A stretch of 64,000 nt of DNA, taken from positions 248,001-312,000 of the forward strand of contig JAXDJX010000019.1 of NCBI GenBank assembly GCA_034667405.1, given 5' to 3'. A model generated the notes under the pieces. It was not told where the DNA came from, searched no databases, and saw only the letters and a list, made by a program, of their open reading frames with translations. The stretch comes from JANXVR01 sp034667405 (GTDB lineage Bacteria; Actinomycetota; UBA4738; HRBIN12). Every line of letters begins with the position of its first letter. Position 1 is the first letter of the stretch. The position numbers were made by a program, and so were the translations under genes. Below, one piece after another: positions 50,456 to 60,041 of this stretch.

Positions 50456-51333
50456 GCGCGATGCGAACCTGGGTGGTGAACCCGTGGCGGCGTCCGAGGT
50501 TCCTCGCGGTGTGGTCGTGGCTCTACGTCGTATGGGCAGTCGGGCCGGTTGGATCCGCGATCGTCTTCTCGTTCAATTCAGGCCGTTCGCGGTCGACCTT
50601 GCAGGGCCTCAGCCTTCGTTGGTATGTGGGAGATCCCGATCTCTCCGTGCTACACGACCCGCGACTGTTGGCCGCGATGGTCCAGAGCCTTCAGCTCGCG
50701 GCGCTCACGATGATCATCGCCACTCCGATCGGCGTGGCCATGGCGCTCGGGCTTGCGCGCTGGCGGGGGCGTGCCGCCACCGGGTCGAACCTCCTGATGC
50801 TGCTCCCGCTGGTGACGCCCGAGATCGTGCTCGCCTCCGGCCTCTTCCTCGTCTTCGTGCACCTGTTCACGGTGGTCCCGTTCGGTACACCTGCGCAGGT
50901 CTTGGGGCACGTGACATGGTCCATCCCCTACGTCGTGGTCGTGATGCGAGGACGTTTGTTCTCGATCGGCAAGGAATACGAAGAGGCGGCGATGGATCTG
51001 GGCTCCTCGCCCATCGAAGCGTTGCGCCGCGTGCTGCTCCCGCTGCTCTATCCGGCGGTCTTCGCCGGCTTCATGATCGTGTTCGCGTTGTCGATCGACG
51101 ACTTCGTCACCAGCCAGTTCCTCTCGGCCGGGGACAGCACCACGACCATCCCCATGCTCCTGTACTCCACGGGCCGTTCAGCGCCGAACCCATCGCTCAA
51201 CGCCCTCGCGACGCTGATGCTGGCGTTCTCACTCGCGGCGATCGGGATCGCAGCGTTCACGTTGACCAGGTTCGCACGGCGCCATGGCACGAAGGCGGGC
51301 GCCACCCGCGAACTCACCGCATTCGAGTTATGA
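50452..51333 (+). CDS. potC: Polyamine-type ABC transporter permease 2
   Basis: The 293-residue protein has six helices and the EAA loop E-E-A-A-M-D-L-G-S-S near residue 179. It is the second permease of the polyamine-type transporter and overlaps potB by 4 nt. The CocE/NonD hydrolase starts 10 nt after its stop, so they likely share a transcript. Confidence 0.88.
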   Translation: MSAMRTWVVNPWRRPRFLAVWSWLYVVWAVGPVGSAIVFSFNSGRSRSTLQGLSLRWYVGDPDLSVLHDPRLLAAMVQSLQLAALTMIIATPIGVAMALGLARWRGRAATGSNLLMLLPLVTPEIVLASGLFLVFVHLFTVVPFGTPAQVLGHVTWSIPYVVVVMRGRLFSIGKEYEEAAMDLGSSPIEALRRVLLPLLYPAVFAGFMIVFALSIDDFVTSQFLSAGDSTTTIPMLLYSTGRSAPNPSLNALATLMLAFSLAAIGIAAFTLTRFARRHGTKAGATRELTAFEL

Positions 51334-51343
51334 AGGAGGACCG

Positions 51344-53302
51344 TTGCCAGACGAGCGGATGTTCCTGACGATGTCCGACGGGATCCGGATCGCGATCTCG
51401 TTGCACAAGCCGGACGGCGAGGGGCCCTGGCCCGTCGTGTTCGAGGCGCGGCCCTACCGCAAGGACGACATCAGTTGGTCGGAGCCGATCTACCGGCGGC
51501 TTGCGGATGAAGGCGATCTCGCCGTGTGTCGCGCCGATGTCCGAGGCACGGGCTCCTCCGAAGGGATCGCTGAGGACGAATACACCGATCGGGAGTGGCA
51601 GGACCACCTGGAGACGATCGACTGGCTCTCAACACAGACCTGGTCCAACGGCAACGTGGGGATGTACGGGACCTCGTACTCAGGGTTCAACTCGCTCCAG
51701 ATGGCGGCGCTCCGCCCGCCGGCGCTCAAGGCGATCATCCCCATCTTCGCGACAGACCGCCGCTATACCGACGACGTCCATTTCGGCGGCGGCATCCGAC
51801 GTGGGATCGACTTCCTGGACTATCCGCTCATGATGACCGCGATGAACGCCCTTCCGCCGGTGCCGAGCGTGTTCGGCGAAGGATGGCGCGAGGAATGGCT
51901 GCGGCGGATCGATGCGAACGATCCGTGGGAACTCCCCTGGTTCGAGCACCAGAACGAGGACGACTACTGGCGGCACGGATCTGTCGCCTTCGACTACGGC
52001 GCCATCGAAGCGGCGACCATGATCATCGCGGGACACGCCGACGGGTATCACAACATGGCGTTCCGCACCTTCGAAGCCCTGAAGGGGCCGAAGCGGATCC
52101 TGTTCGGTCCGTGGAGCCACATGAGCCCCCGCCTGTCCATGCCCGGCCCGCGCATCGACCACGTGCCGGAGATGATCCGTTGGTGGCACCGCTGGTTGCG
52201 AGGTGACGACAACGGCGTCGAACGTGAGGCGCCGGTCACGATGTTCGTTCGTCACTCGACTCCCCCCAAGCCGGACCTGGATGCCTACAACGGCGAATGG
52301 CGCGCCGAGCCAGAATGGCCACCGGCCCGCCAACGGGAGGATCGCCGCCCACTGTCGAGCGCGAAGACTGCGCGCGGCGGCGCGGAGACGTCGAGCGGGG
52401 ACGAGTTGACCGTTCGCGGGGATGTCGGGATCACCGGCTCCATCTGGTGCGCCGCCGACCTGCCATTCGGCACCCCGTGGGACCAGCGCGCCGACGAGGC
52501 CTTCTCGCTCGTGTACGACTGGCCGGCACTCGATGGACCGCTCGAGATCATGGGTCATCCGCGAGTGGAGCTGGCGGTCTCATCCTCGACGCCGGTTGCG
52601 TTCGTCTCGGCCAGGGTCTGCGACGTCTTCCCCGACGGAACGTCGGCGCTGGTGACGCGCGGTGTCCTGAACCTGACGCATCGGAACTCCCATCAAACGC
52701 CCGAGGCTCTGGAACCCGGCGAACCGGTGACCGCGACGATCGAACTGGATGCGACATCCTGGGTCTGGGAACCGGGGCACAAGCTCCGGCTCGACCTTGC
52801 AGGATCGGACTTCCCCTCGTCGTGGCCGCCTCCGGAGGGCGGAACCATCACGATCGATCGTGCGCGCTCCACGCTGATCCTGCCGGTGTTGGACGGCCCA
52901 CCGTTGTTGGACCCGCCGACGTTCGTCCCGGGCGAAGACACGGCCCATGAGCCCGGCCACGTGGTCTGGCAGGTGCACGAGGACCTCTTGGCCCGCGAGC
53001 GCTCCGTGTCGATCGACCACGGCGGCATCCGTGGCGGCGGCGGGAACGACGGGGTGAAGATCGAAGATCGCTACGGCGGCGAGGTCCGCGTGCGCTGGGA
53101 TCGGCCCGGGATCGCGTCGGCGTCGGGCGGTGTCTCGTTCGAGCTGACCTGGCCCGAGACTACGGTCACCACCTCATCGCGGGGCACCTTGCGAACCGAC
53201 GAGACAACCTGGCACCTCGACCTCGAACTCGAAGTGAGCGAGAACGGTGAGGTGATACGCACGCGCCGTTGGGAACGCACCGTGCCGCGAGACCTGCAGT
53301 AG
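51344..53302 (+). CDS. CocE/NonD-type serine hydrolase
   Basis: The 652-residue protein has an X-prolyl/CocE-type alpha/beta-hydrolase domain (about 1-330) with the nucleophile in G-T-S-Y-S-G near residue 108, acid in G-H-A-D-G-Y near 229 and histidine in G-P-W-S-H-M near 259. A C-terminal jelly-roll (about 350-560) follows. The last about 80 residues form an extra segment. It would hydrolyse an ester or amide. I chose the TTG at 51344, which has AAGGAGG just upstream; ATG at 51359 is the alternative. It is transcribed with the permease genes. Confidence 0.85.
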   Translation: MPDERMFLTMSDGIRIAISLHKPDGEGPWPVVFEARPYRKDDISWSEPIYRRLADEGDLAVCRADVRGTGSSEGIAEDEYTDREWQDHLETIDWLSTQTWSNGNVGMYGTSYSGFNSLQMAALRPPALKAIIPIFATDRRYTDDVHFGGGIRRGIDFLDYPLMMTAMNALPPVPSVFGEGWREEWLRRIDANDPWELPWFEHQNEDDYWRHGSVAFDYGAIEAATMIIAGHADGYHNMAFRTFEALKGPKRILFGPWSHMSPRLSMPGPRIDHVPEMIRWWHRWLRGDDNGVEREAPVTMFVRHSTPPKPDLDAYNGEWRAEPEWPPARQREDRRPLSSAKTARGGAETSSGDELTVRGDVGITGSIWCAADLPFGTPWDQRADEAFSLVYDWPALDGPLEIMGHPRVELAVSSSTPVAFVSARVCDVFPDGTSALVTRGVLNLTHRNSHQTPEALEPGEPVTATIELDATSWVWEPGHKLRLDLAGSDFPSSWPPPEGGTITIDRARSTLILPVLDGPPLLDPPTFVPGEDTAHEPGHVVWQVHEDLLARERSVSIDHGGIRGGGGNDGVKIEDRYGGEVRVRWDRPGIASASGGVSFELTWPETTVTTSSRGTLRTDETTWHLDLELEVSENGEVIRTRRWERTVPRDLQ

Positions 53303-53324
53303 CCAGGCGCTACCCTGGGGCCCG

Positions 53325-53798
53325 ATGAACTTCGCCTTCAGGCCTATGGGGTCAGACGACGTGCAAGCCATGCGGACCTGGCGTTACCCGGAGCCCTATC
53401 AGACCTACGACTCCGACTCGGATCCTGGGGACGTAGAACTGATGCTCACGGAGATCGCCTCGGGCGAACGGTGGTTCGCGGTGGTGGATCCCGCTACCGA
53501 TGAACTGGCCGGTTTCTTCGAGTTCGTGATCACCGGTGCCGAGATCGAGATCGGCCTCGGACTTCGGCCCGATCTCACCGGCCACGGCCTCGGCGCCTCG
53601 CTGGTGGAGGCGGGTCTCGCCTTCGCAGGGGAGCGGTGGGCACCGCGCACGTTCGCCTTGGACGTGTTCCCCTGGAACCAACGCGCCATCAAGGTGTATG
53701 AGCGGGCAGGATTCGTCCGAGGTGATGTGTACACCCGTCACTTCGACGGCGGGGTCGAACGCCGGTTCCTACGGATGACCCGGCCGGCCGCCGAGTAG
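53325..53798 (+). CDS. GNAT family acetyltransferase
   Basis: The 157-residue protein has a GNAT pattern: M-R-T-W-R-Y-P-E-P-Y near residue 16, E-I-G-L-G-L-R-P near 75, the acetyl-CoA loop T-G-H-G-L-G-A-S near 86, and the C-terminal Y-E-R-A-G-F. The start ATG at 53325 is 22 nt after the CocE stop. Substrate unknown. Confidence 0.82.
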   Translation: MNFAFRPMGSDDVQAMRTWRYPEPYQTYDSDSDPGDVELMLTEIASGERWFAVVDPATDELAGFFEFVITGAEIEIGLGLRPDLTGHGLGASLVEAGLAFAGERWAPRTFALDVFPWNQRAIKVYERAGFVRGDVYTRHFDGGVERRFLRMTRPAAE

Positions 53799-53870
53799 CC
53801 GAACGGTCCTTGCGGTCGGATGCCGTCTTCTGCAACACTCCGGGCTCCCCGACCGAATCAGAGGCACCCC

Positions 53871-55352
53871 GTGCGTCGCTCCGCGATCTTCCTGGCAACC
53901 ATGGTCTTCATCCTGTTGACCGTCGGCACCCGCCAGGTTCCGGCTCGCGCGGTTGCCGGACATCCGAACGTCGTCATGATCATCACCGACGACCAAGTCA
54001 TCAACACCTTGCAGCTCATGCCGAACGTCCGGGCGCTCGCCCGGCGTGGGACCACGTTCAAGCAGGCGTTCGTCTCGAACTCGCTCTGCTGCCCGAGCCG
54101 CGCCACGATCTTCACGGGACTCTATTCTCACCAGAACGGCGTCTACTCGCTCGACAACGCCAACTATGGAGGGTTCTACGCCTTCACCTCCAACGGTAAC
54201 GAGACGAGATCGCTTCCCTACGTGCTCGATGGGCACAACGCGGAAGCGGTTAACTACAACACAGCCCTGTTCGGGAAGTATCTGAACAACTACCCGGGCG
54301 ACGATCCCACCATCTATCCGGCGGACTACGTGCCGGCGGGCTGGGACACCTGGGACGCGTTCTCCGGCAAGAACGGCAACTACTACAACTACACACTCAT
54401 CCAGAAGGACGGCCTTGCTCCCCCGGTCTTCGAGACGCACAAACATGATCCCTCCCTGGATTACTCCACCAACGTGCTGGGTGACGACGCCGTGACGTGG
54501 CTGGGCGCACAGGACGAGAGCACGCCGTTCTTCCTCTATTTCGCTCCGTACGGTCCGCACGGTCCGCAAGTCCCGGCACCCGGCGACGAAGGGATCACGG
54601 CTCCGACCCCGTTCAAGACTCCGAGCTTCAACGAGGCCGACGTTTCGGACAAGCCGCCGTATGTCCAGTCGGCTCCGCTGTATACAGCGACCGATATCGC
54701 GAACCTCCAGGGGCATTGGGACCGCCAATACGCGACCCTCGCCTCGATCGACCGCTACGTCGGCTCGATCGAGGATGCCCTCACGCCCACCCAGCTCTCC
54801 AACACGGTCTTCGTCTTCATGTCGGATAACGGCTACACCTTCGGTGACCATCGCTTCGACTACAAGCTCGTTCCCTACGAACGGTCGATCAGGGTTCCGT
54901 TGATCATCGCCGGGGCCGCACCGACGCAGCCGCGCGGCGACCATCACATCGTCATGAACGCCGACCTGATGCCAACCATCCTTCAGCTGACGGGGCTGAC
55001 ACCTGCCGTCCCGAACGCCTTGCCGTTCGATGGCGTCTCACTGACGCCGCTGCTGGGGGCGGGAGGCACCTGGGCGCCGCGGAGCGCGATCCTCCTGGAA
55101 CACCTGGATGATCCAACGACCCTGCGCTACGTCCCGTCCTACTGCGGCGTCCGCACCTCGCGATGGATGTACGCCGTCTACGTCGATGGCTTCCAAGAGC
55201 TCTACGACCTCAAGGCCGACCCCAACGAGCTCACGAACATCGCGGCTTCCCGACCGGTCGTCCTTGCCCGACGCCGAGTTGAGACGCAGCAACTCTGCGA
55301 TCCCCTGCCGCCGGACTTCCCTTCGGACTTCTGGTCGCAGTTCGGACCCTGA
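53871..55352 (+). CDS. Secreted sulfatase
   Basis: The 493-residue protein has an N-terminal signal-like segment and the sulfatase motif C-C-P-S-R near residue 69. The second Cys is the one modified to formylglycine (C-x-P-S-R). Metal-binding aspartates are in I-I-T-D-D-Q near the N-terminus and M-S-D-N-G-Y-T-F-G near 320, and the R-V-P-L-I-I strand follows. It hydrolyses sulfate esters. The start is GTG at 53871 with AGAGG 6 nt upstream. No formylglycine-generating enzyme is in the window. Confidence 0.87.
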   Translation: MRRSAIFLATMVFILLTVGTRQVPARAVAGHPNVVMIITDDQVINTLQLMPNVRALARRGTTFKQAFVSNSLCCPSRATIFTGLYSHQNGVYSLDNANYGGFYAFTSNGNETRSLPYVLDGHNAEAVNYNTALFGKYLNNYPGDDPTIYPADYVPAGWDTWDAFSGKNGNYYNYTLIQKDGLAPPVFETHKHDPSLDYSTNVLGDDAVTWLGAQDESTPFFLYFAPYGPHGPQVPAPGDEGITAPTPFKTPSFNEADVSDKPPYVQSAPLYTATDIANLQGHWDRQYATLASIDRYVGSIEDALTPTQLSNTVFVFMSDNGYTFGDHRFDYKLVPYERSIRVPLIIAGAAPTQPRGDHHIVMNADLMPTILQLTGLTPAVPNALPFDGVSLTPLLGAGGTWAPRSAILLEHLDDPTTLRYVPSYCGVRTSRWMYAVYVDGFQELYDLKADPNELTNIAASRPVVLARRRVETQQLCDPLPPDFPSDFWSQFGP

Positions 55353-55378
55353 CCCCTTTGCGGCCGGCGTAGCCGGAT

Positions 55379-57865
55379 TCAGGGTGCCGACGGTGCAACA
55401 TGGAACGCGGCCTCGATCCTCGCCACCTCACCGGGATCCGTCACCTTCGTCCCATCGACGTGGCGAACGTAGAACGCGTCGATCACACGTCCCGGATAGG
55501 TCGCGACCTTCGCGACATGGACGTCGAGATCCAGATCGGCAAGGGTCTGTGTGATATCGAACAGGAGCCCGATCCGGTCGGGCGCACCGACTTCCACCAC
55601 CGTGTAGAAATCGCTCGCGTCGTTGTCGACCCTGACCGTGACCGGCGTCGGCCGCGACGGTGCTGGGTAGTGCGCACGCTTCTCCGCGACCTGGTGCGCC
55701 AGACTGGTCCGGCCCTCCACCGCCCGGCGCAGCGCTTTCCGGAATGACCGCCAGCGATCCTCCTCGACCGTTGTGCCGAAGGACGCCTGTACCTCGAAGA
55801 GGTCGGCGGCGACGTGATCGTCCGTGGTGAACACCTGCGCCGACAGGACCGACAGGCCGGCCAGCGCCAGCGACCCCGCGATCTCTGAGAGCAGCCCGGG
55901 ATGGTCGGCCGCGACGACCAGGAGTTCATAGGTGTCCTCGCGGGTACCGGGACGGGACACGGTTCGGACCTCGTGCACACCGATATCGGGGGCGATCACA
56001 GAGAAATGTCGCGCAGCCTGCGCGGGCTCGACGGAAAGGAAGTACCCGCGCGGCATCCTCACCATGAACCGCTCCACGGCGACATCGGGCTCGGAAGCGA
56101 GGAGCTCACGTACCCGCGCCAGGCGGTCCGCGAGGCGTTCGGCCAGTTCAGTGCCCATCTGTCCGCGCTCGAAGACGCGGAGAACACGAACAGCGAGTTC
56201 CCGCACCAACGTCCGGCGCCACGGTGTCCAAGCGGCGGGTCCGGTGGCGAGGGCATCGGCTTTCGCCAACAGATACAGCGCGGCCAGCCGGCTCGGTGTC
56301 GCGATCCGCGCGGCAACACCGAGGATGAGGTTCTCGTCGCTCAGGTCCCTGCGAGTGGCGGTGTCAGGCAGGAGGAGGTGCTCGGCCGCCATGAACGCGG
56401 CCAGGTCTCGCGTCGGCGTCGGCACGCCCATCCGCTGCAGGAGATCCATCGAGATCTCCGCGCCCGCCGGCACGTGGTTCCCACCGCCGTTCTTGCCGAT
56501 GTCGTGGAAGAGGGCGCCGAGCAACAACGCATCCTGATCGTCGATGAGCCCGACCAGGTCTGCTTCGAACGGGTCCTCGCCGTCAAGGTCTTCGCCCCGG
56601 AGCATCTGGGCCATCCCTGCCAGCGCGTACGTGAGATGCGAGTCGACGGTGAAGCGGTGGTACGGGTCGCGTTGAGGCCGGCAGCGAACATCCGACCACG
56701 CCGGCAGGAACCGCTCCAGCGATCCCACACGATCCAACGTATCCAGCGCCGCCGCACCCTGTCGCCCCGCGCGCAAGAGCGTGAGGAATCGTTCGCGCAC
56801 GCCCGATGTCCAGACCACCGGGTCGGGGATATCCGCAGCCTCGATGCGGTCCAGCAGCTGGGGATCCGCGAGCTGTCCCTGATCGTTGACGTCGAGCGCG
56901 GCCAGGACACCTTCGGCGTCGAGCGGGTCGGCCGCAGGAACACCAGCGCCCGGCGGGGCGTCCGTTATCGCTCTCAGGGCGACGCGCGTGAAGACCTCGT
57001 CGCGGATGTGTTCGACGTCCCGGGCCCGTTCGAACACCGCCCGCATCAAGCCATCGGGGGCGGGCAGGCGTGGTTCGTCCGTGAAGCCCATGTCCGATGC
57101 GACCCCCGGCTGGAGATCTGACGTCAGCCGGTCCCTGCGTTTGCCGACCGCCAGCTGCACCGCGCTCCGGGCGCGGATCAGGAACTCCTCGGCCTCGTCG
57201 ATGAGCTCGCGTTCCGACGGGCGAAGCACGCCCGAACTCTCAAGGAGCGCTCCCGTGCTGCGTTCCAGCCATCCGAACGATGCGATATCGCGCAGGCCGC
57301 CGCTTCCCTCTTTGAGATCGGGCTCCAGGCCGTGGGCCGTGGAGCCGTAGCGCTCGGTTCGTTCTTCGGCCGCACCGGCAAGTCGAGCGGCGAACACGGC
57401 GATGTCGTCGGATGCCTGCCGAACCACGGGCGCCATCGCCGCTTCGAAGAGACCGGCATCGCCCGCAAGGTACCGCGCGTCCAGCATGGCGGTGAGCGCG
57501 TCCAGGCGCTCCCCCGCCGCCGTCAGGCATTCGGACGGCGTTCGGACGGCTTGACCCACCTCGAACCCGGCGTCCCAGAGCGGGTAGAGCATGCGGTCGG
57601 TGAGCCGTGCGAGCCCTTCCGGGTCCGACCCGTGGTGCAGGATCAATAGGTCGATGTCGGAGAACGGGAGCTGCCGGCCACGGCCGTACCCACCCAGCGC
57701 GGCGATGGCAGTTCCGGCCGGAGCATCGGTTTCGAAGAGTTCGATCAATGCGGCATCCACCAGCGCCGTCCGCTTGCGCGCGGACCACAGGCCGTGGTGA
57801 CCGGGGGAATAGGCGCGATCCAGCGCGGCCAGTTCGTCGTGCAGCGTCGAGATCGTGTCGGTCAC
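55379..57865 (-). CDS. glnD: PII uridylyltransferase
   Basis: The 828-residue enzyme modifies PII in response to glutamine. It has the nucleotidyltransferase motif G-G-Y-G-R-G-R-Q-L-P-F-S-D-I-D near residues 58-72, an HD domain (L-F-H-D-I-G-K-N-G-G-G-N-H near 455) and two C-terminal ACT domains (about 640-828). The start is GTG at 57865, 18 nt after the PII stop. In actinomycetes GlnD may be an adenylyltransferase of PII. It ends the Ku-to-GlnD operon. Confidence 0.92.
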   Translation of the reverse strand: MTDTISTLHDELAALDRAYSPGHHGLWSARKRTALVDAALIELFETDAPAGTAIAALGGYGRGRQLPFSDIDLLILHHGSDPEGLARLTDRMLYPLWDAGFEVGQAVRTPSECLTAAGERLDALTAMLDARYLAGDAGLFEAAMAPVVRQASDDIAVFAARLAGAAEERTERYGSTAHGLEPDLKEGSGGLRDIASFGWLERSTGALLESSGVLRPSERELIDEAEEFLIRARSAVQLAVGKRRDRLTSDLQPGVASDMGFTDEPRLPAPDGLMRAVFERARDVEHIRDEVFTRVALRAITDAPPGAGVPAADPLDAEGVLAALDVNDQGQLADPQLLDRIEAADIPDPVVWTSGVRERFLTLLRAGRQGAAALDTLDRVGSLERFLPAWSDVRCRPQRDPYHRFTVDSHLTYALAGMAQMLRGEDLDGEDPFEADLVGLIDDQDALLLGALFHDIGKNGGGNHVPAGAEISMDLLQRMGVPTPTRDLAAFMAAEHLLLPDTATRRDLSDENLILGVAARIATPSRLAALYLLAKADALATGPAAWTPWRRTLVRELAVRVLRVFERGQMGTELAERLADRLARVRELLASEPDVAVERFMVRMPRGYFLSVEPAQAARHFSVIAPDIGVHEVRTVSRPGTREDTYELLVVAADHPGLLSEIAGSLALAGLSVLSAQVFTTDDHVAADLFEVQASFGTTVEEDRWRSFRKALRRAVEGRTSLAHQVAEKRAHYPAPSRPTPVTVRVDNDASDFYTVVEVGAPDRIGLLFDITQTLADLDLDVHVAKVATYPGRVIDAFYVRHVDGTKVTDPGEVARIEAAFHVAPSAP

Positions 57866-57883
57866 AGGTCGGCTCCGGACGAA

Positions 57884-58222
57884 CTAGACGGCGTCGGGAC
57901 CCATCTCGCCGGTCCTGATGCGGATGACCTGTTCGGCTTCGGTTACCCAGAGCTTGCCGTCCCCGATCTTGCCGGTCCGGGCCGCCTTCACGATGGCATC
58001 AACCACGCCGGGAAGGTCGCCGTCGGCCACCAGGATCTCGATCTTGACCTTGGGGACGAAGTCCACCTGGTACTCCGCTCCCCGGTAGACCTCCGTATGT
58101 CCGCGCTGGCGTCCGAATCCCTCGACGTCCGTGGTGGTCATCCCGTTCACCCCGATGTCTCGCAGGGATTCCTTGACGTCGTCGATGCGGTGCGGTTTCA
58201 CGATGGCGGTGACGAGCTTCAC
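57884..58222 (-). CDS. glnB: Nitrogen regulatory protein PII
   Basis: The 112-residue signal protein has the PII core, with the T-loop tyrosine in Y-R-G-A-E-Y-Q-V-D-F near residues 46-55. The signature T-G-K-I-G-D-G-K-L-W-V is near 83-93. The usual modification site Tyr51 is kept. Start GTG overlaps the DUF2127 stop (GTGA) and has AGGAG 9 nt upstream. No amtB is adjacent. It probably senses ATP/ADP and 2-oxoglutarate. Confidence 0.94.
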   Translation of the reverse strand: MKLVTAIVKPHRIDDVKESLRDIGVNGMTTTDVEGFGRQRGHTEVYRGAEYQVDFVPKVKIEILVADGDLPGVVDAIVKAARTGKIGDGKLWVTEAEQVIRIRTGEMGPDAV

Positions 58223-59088
58223 GGTCGAACGCTCCTTCCGGGAGGCACACCATAGCCCGAACCCCGGTCGTTCCGGAGGACCGGGGCGGCCAGCACGACC
58301 GCGGGATCCTCGACCTCATGCTGCAAGGATCTGGCTCCCCCGGCGATCCCGAACAGTCGCTTGCGATAGACCAGCCAGATCACGATCGCGAGATTGACGA
58401 CCAAGGCCCCCACCCGGAAGACCGTGACCTTGCGGACGAGTTCGACGATCTCGAGGGGGAGCAAGCCGGAGGTGGCGACCGCGGTGAGGTACTCGGCCCA
58501 TCGCTTCTCGTGCCAAAGGCCGATGGCCTCGACCAGCTCGAGAACGAAGTACGCGGCGGCCGTCAGCATGAGGAACGTCAAGGTCCTCGAGTGGACGTCG
58601 GCCAGTTTCGTGAGTTCGCTCACGATGACGCCTTGGGACCCCTGGTCCGCACCGGAGGCGTTCAGCGCGTCGAGGATGTGCTGGGCTTGATCGTGCAGGG
58701 GGACGATGTTCAGGCGGAACAGCAAGCCCACCAGGAACAGCAACCCGAAGATGACGACGTGGACGATGCGATCCAAGGCGATGACGCGAAGGACGATGAC
58801 CTCGCGCAACGCCTCTCCCCTGCGCGGCAACTTGATCTGTGCGATCGGGGGGAGATACTCGCGTTTGGGATCCGCGGGGACGGGCACCTCTCGCCACGAA
58901 TCACACCGCAGGCAGCGGGCCAGTCGGCGTCCGTCGGGGAGGTCCACCCCGACGCCAAGGTCTTCCGGGCGGAGGCTGGCGACGCGCGCGGCCGGAAGGA
59001 CATGGCCATGCCGCGAGCAGACGAGCGTCTCAGGATGCCAATGCGAACCGCGCAACGTCGCGCTGAGCCGTCGGAACCAGTTGATCAC
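58219..59088 (-). CDS. DUF2127 family membrane protein
   Basis: The 289-residue protein has a Cys/His-rich N-terminal segment (C-S-R-H-G-H near 22-27, C-L-R-C near 62-65) and four transmembrane helices with the DUF2127 pattern V-L-E-L-V-E-A-I-G-L-W. Start is GTG at 59088, overlapping the tandem-GNAT stop by 4 nt. Function unknown. It links the GNAT and PII genes in one operon. Confidence 0.82.
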   Translation of the reverse strand: MINWFRRLSATLRGSHWHPETLVCSRHGHVLPAARVASLRPEDLGVGVDLPDGRRLARCLRCDSWREVPVPADPKREYLPPIAQIKLPRRGEALREVIVLRVIALDRIVHVVIFGLLFLVGLLFRLNIVPLHDQAQHILDALNASGADQGSQGVIVSELTKLADVHSRTLTFLMLTAAAYFVLELVEAIGLWHEKRWAEYLTAVATSGLLPLEIVELVRKVTVFRVGALVVNLAIVIWLVYRKRLFGIAGGARSLQHEVEDPAVVLAAPVLRNDRGSGYGVPPGRSVRP

Positions 59089-60041
59089 GCCTGGGAGCTT
59101 AGCCGGGGCGCCAGGGCTTTCCGGTAGACGTGCCATTCGCGCCTGATGTGCATGCCGGCGCGTTCGTACAGCCTGGTTGCGCCGGTTTCGTTGCCGGCGT
59201 CAACCCCGAGCCGGATCTCGGTCCGTCCACGTTGCGCGAACATGGCGAAGGTCTGACGCAGCAATGCCTCGCCGATCCCCCGACCCCGCCACGGCTTCAA
59301 CACCACCAGATCTCCGATCCACGCGACGCCCTCCAGCTCGAGAGATAGTGCGGCCCCGACCAAAGCGTCACCCTCCCAGGCCAGGAGCATCAGGTCCCGG
59401 TCATATGCCGGCGATCCGAGCCATTCGTCACGCCATTCTTCGAAGTCCTGTTGCCAGTACCCGAAGTGCTCGCTGAAGCCCTCGCTCACGCAGGCATGGA
59501 CCGCCTCCAGGTCCTCAGGATCGCGCATCACGCGGAACTCGATGCCCGCGGGGACGGGTGGAGCCGGTTCGACGTCGGTCAATGAGCGTTGCATGTCCCA
59601 CGAGGTACGGACCTTCGTGAAGCCCCGCGCCTGGACGAGGTCGCGCGCGGCGAGGTCCGGCGCGGGGAAGAACACCTGGAGCTGAGGGTCCGCTCCCGCC
59701 GCGACGTGATCGGCGGCGCGCACCTCGGCCCAGTCCAGGAACCACGACCCGATACCGCGACCCCGGTGCTCCGGGTGCACCCTGATGAACGTGCCCACCC
59801 ATGAACCGGAGTCCCAGGTGCAGTTCCCGAACCCGGCCAGGAACCCATCCGAGGTGAGGACGAGCTTTCGGTCGTGCTCCCGATCCCACCGCGGCGCCCG
59901 AAGATCCTCGCGAACCCAATCGCGAACCGGGTCCACGAACCCGACGTCCGCCAGGTCGCACTCCTGAAGGAATCCCGATATCAGATCGATGTCATCCGGG
60001 TACCGCACGACCCGGGTGGAGTACCCGGCGGGCAAGGTCAC
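59085..60041 (-). CDS. Tandem-GNAT protein, mycothiol-synthase-like
   Basis: The 318-residue protein has two GNAT domains. The first has R-V-H-P-E-H-R-G-R-G-I-G near 88-98, the second V-L-K-P-W-R-G-R-G-I-G-E near 247-258. This two-domain layout is that of MshD, which acetylates Cys-GlcN-Ins, but many relatives have other substrates. The start GTG overlaps the Ku stop (GTGA). It is the second gene of the Ku operon. Confidence 0.82.
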   Translation of the reverse strand: MTLPAGYSTRVVRYPDDIDLISGFLQECDLADVGFVDPVRDWVREDLRAPRWDREHDRKLVLTSDGFLAGFGNCTWDSGSWVGTFIRVHPEHRGRGIGSWFLDWAEVRAADHVAAGADPQLQVFFPAPDLAARDLVQARGFTKVRTSWDMQRSLTDVEPAPPVPAGIEFRVMRDPEDLEAVHACVSEGFSEHFGYWQQDFEEWRDEWLGSPAYDRDLMLLAWEGDALVGAALSLELEGVAWIGDLVVLKPWRGRGIGEALLRQTFAMFAQRGRTEIRLGVDAGNETGATRLYERAGMHIRREWHVYRKALAPRLSSQA

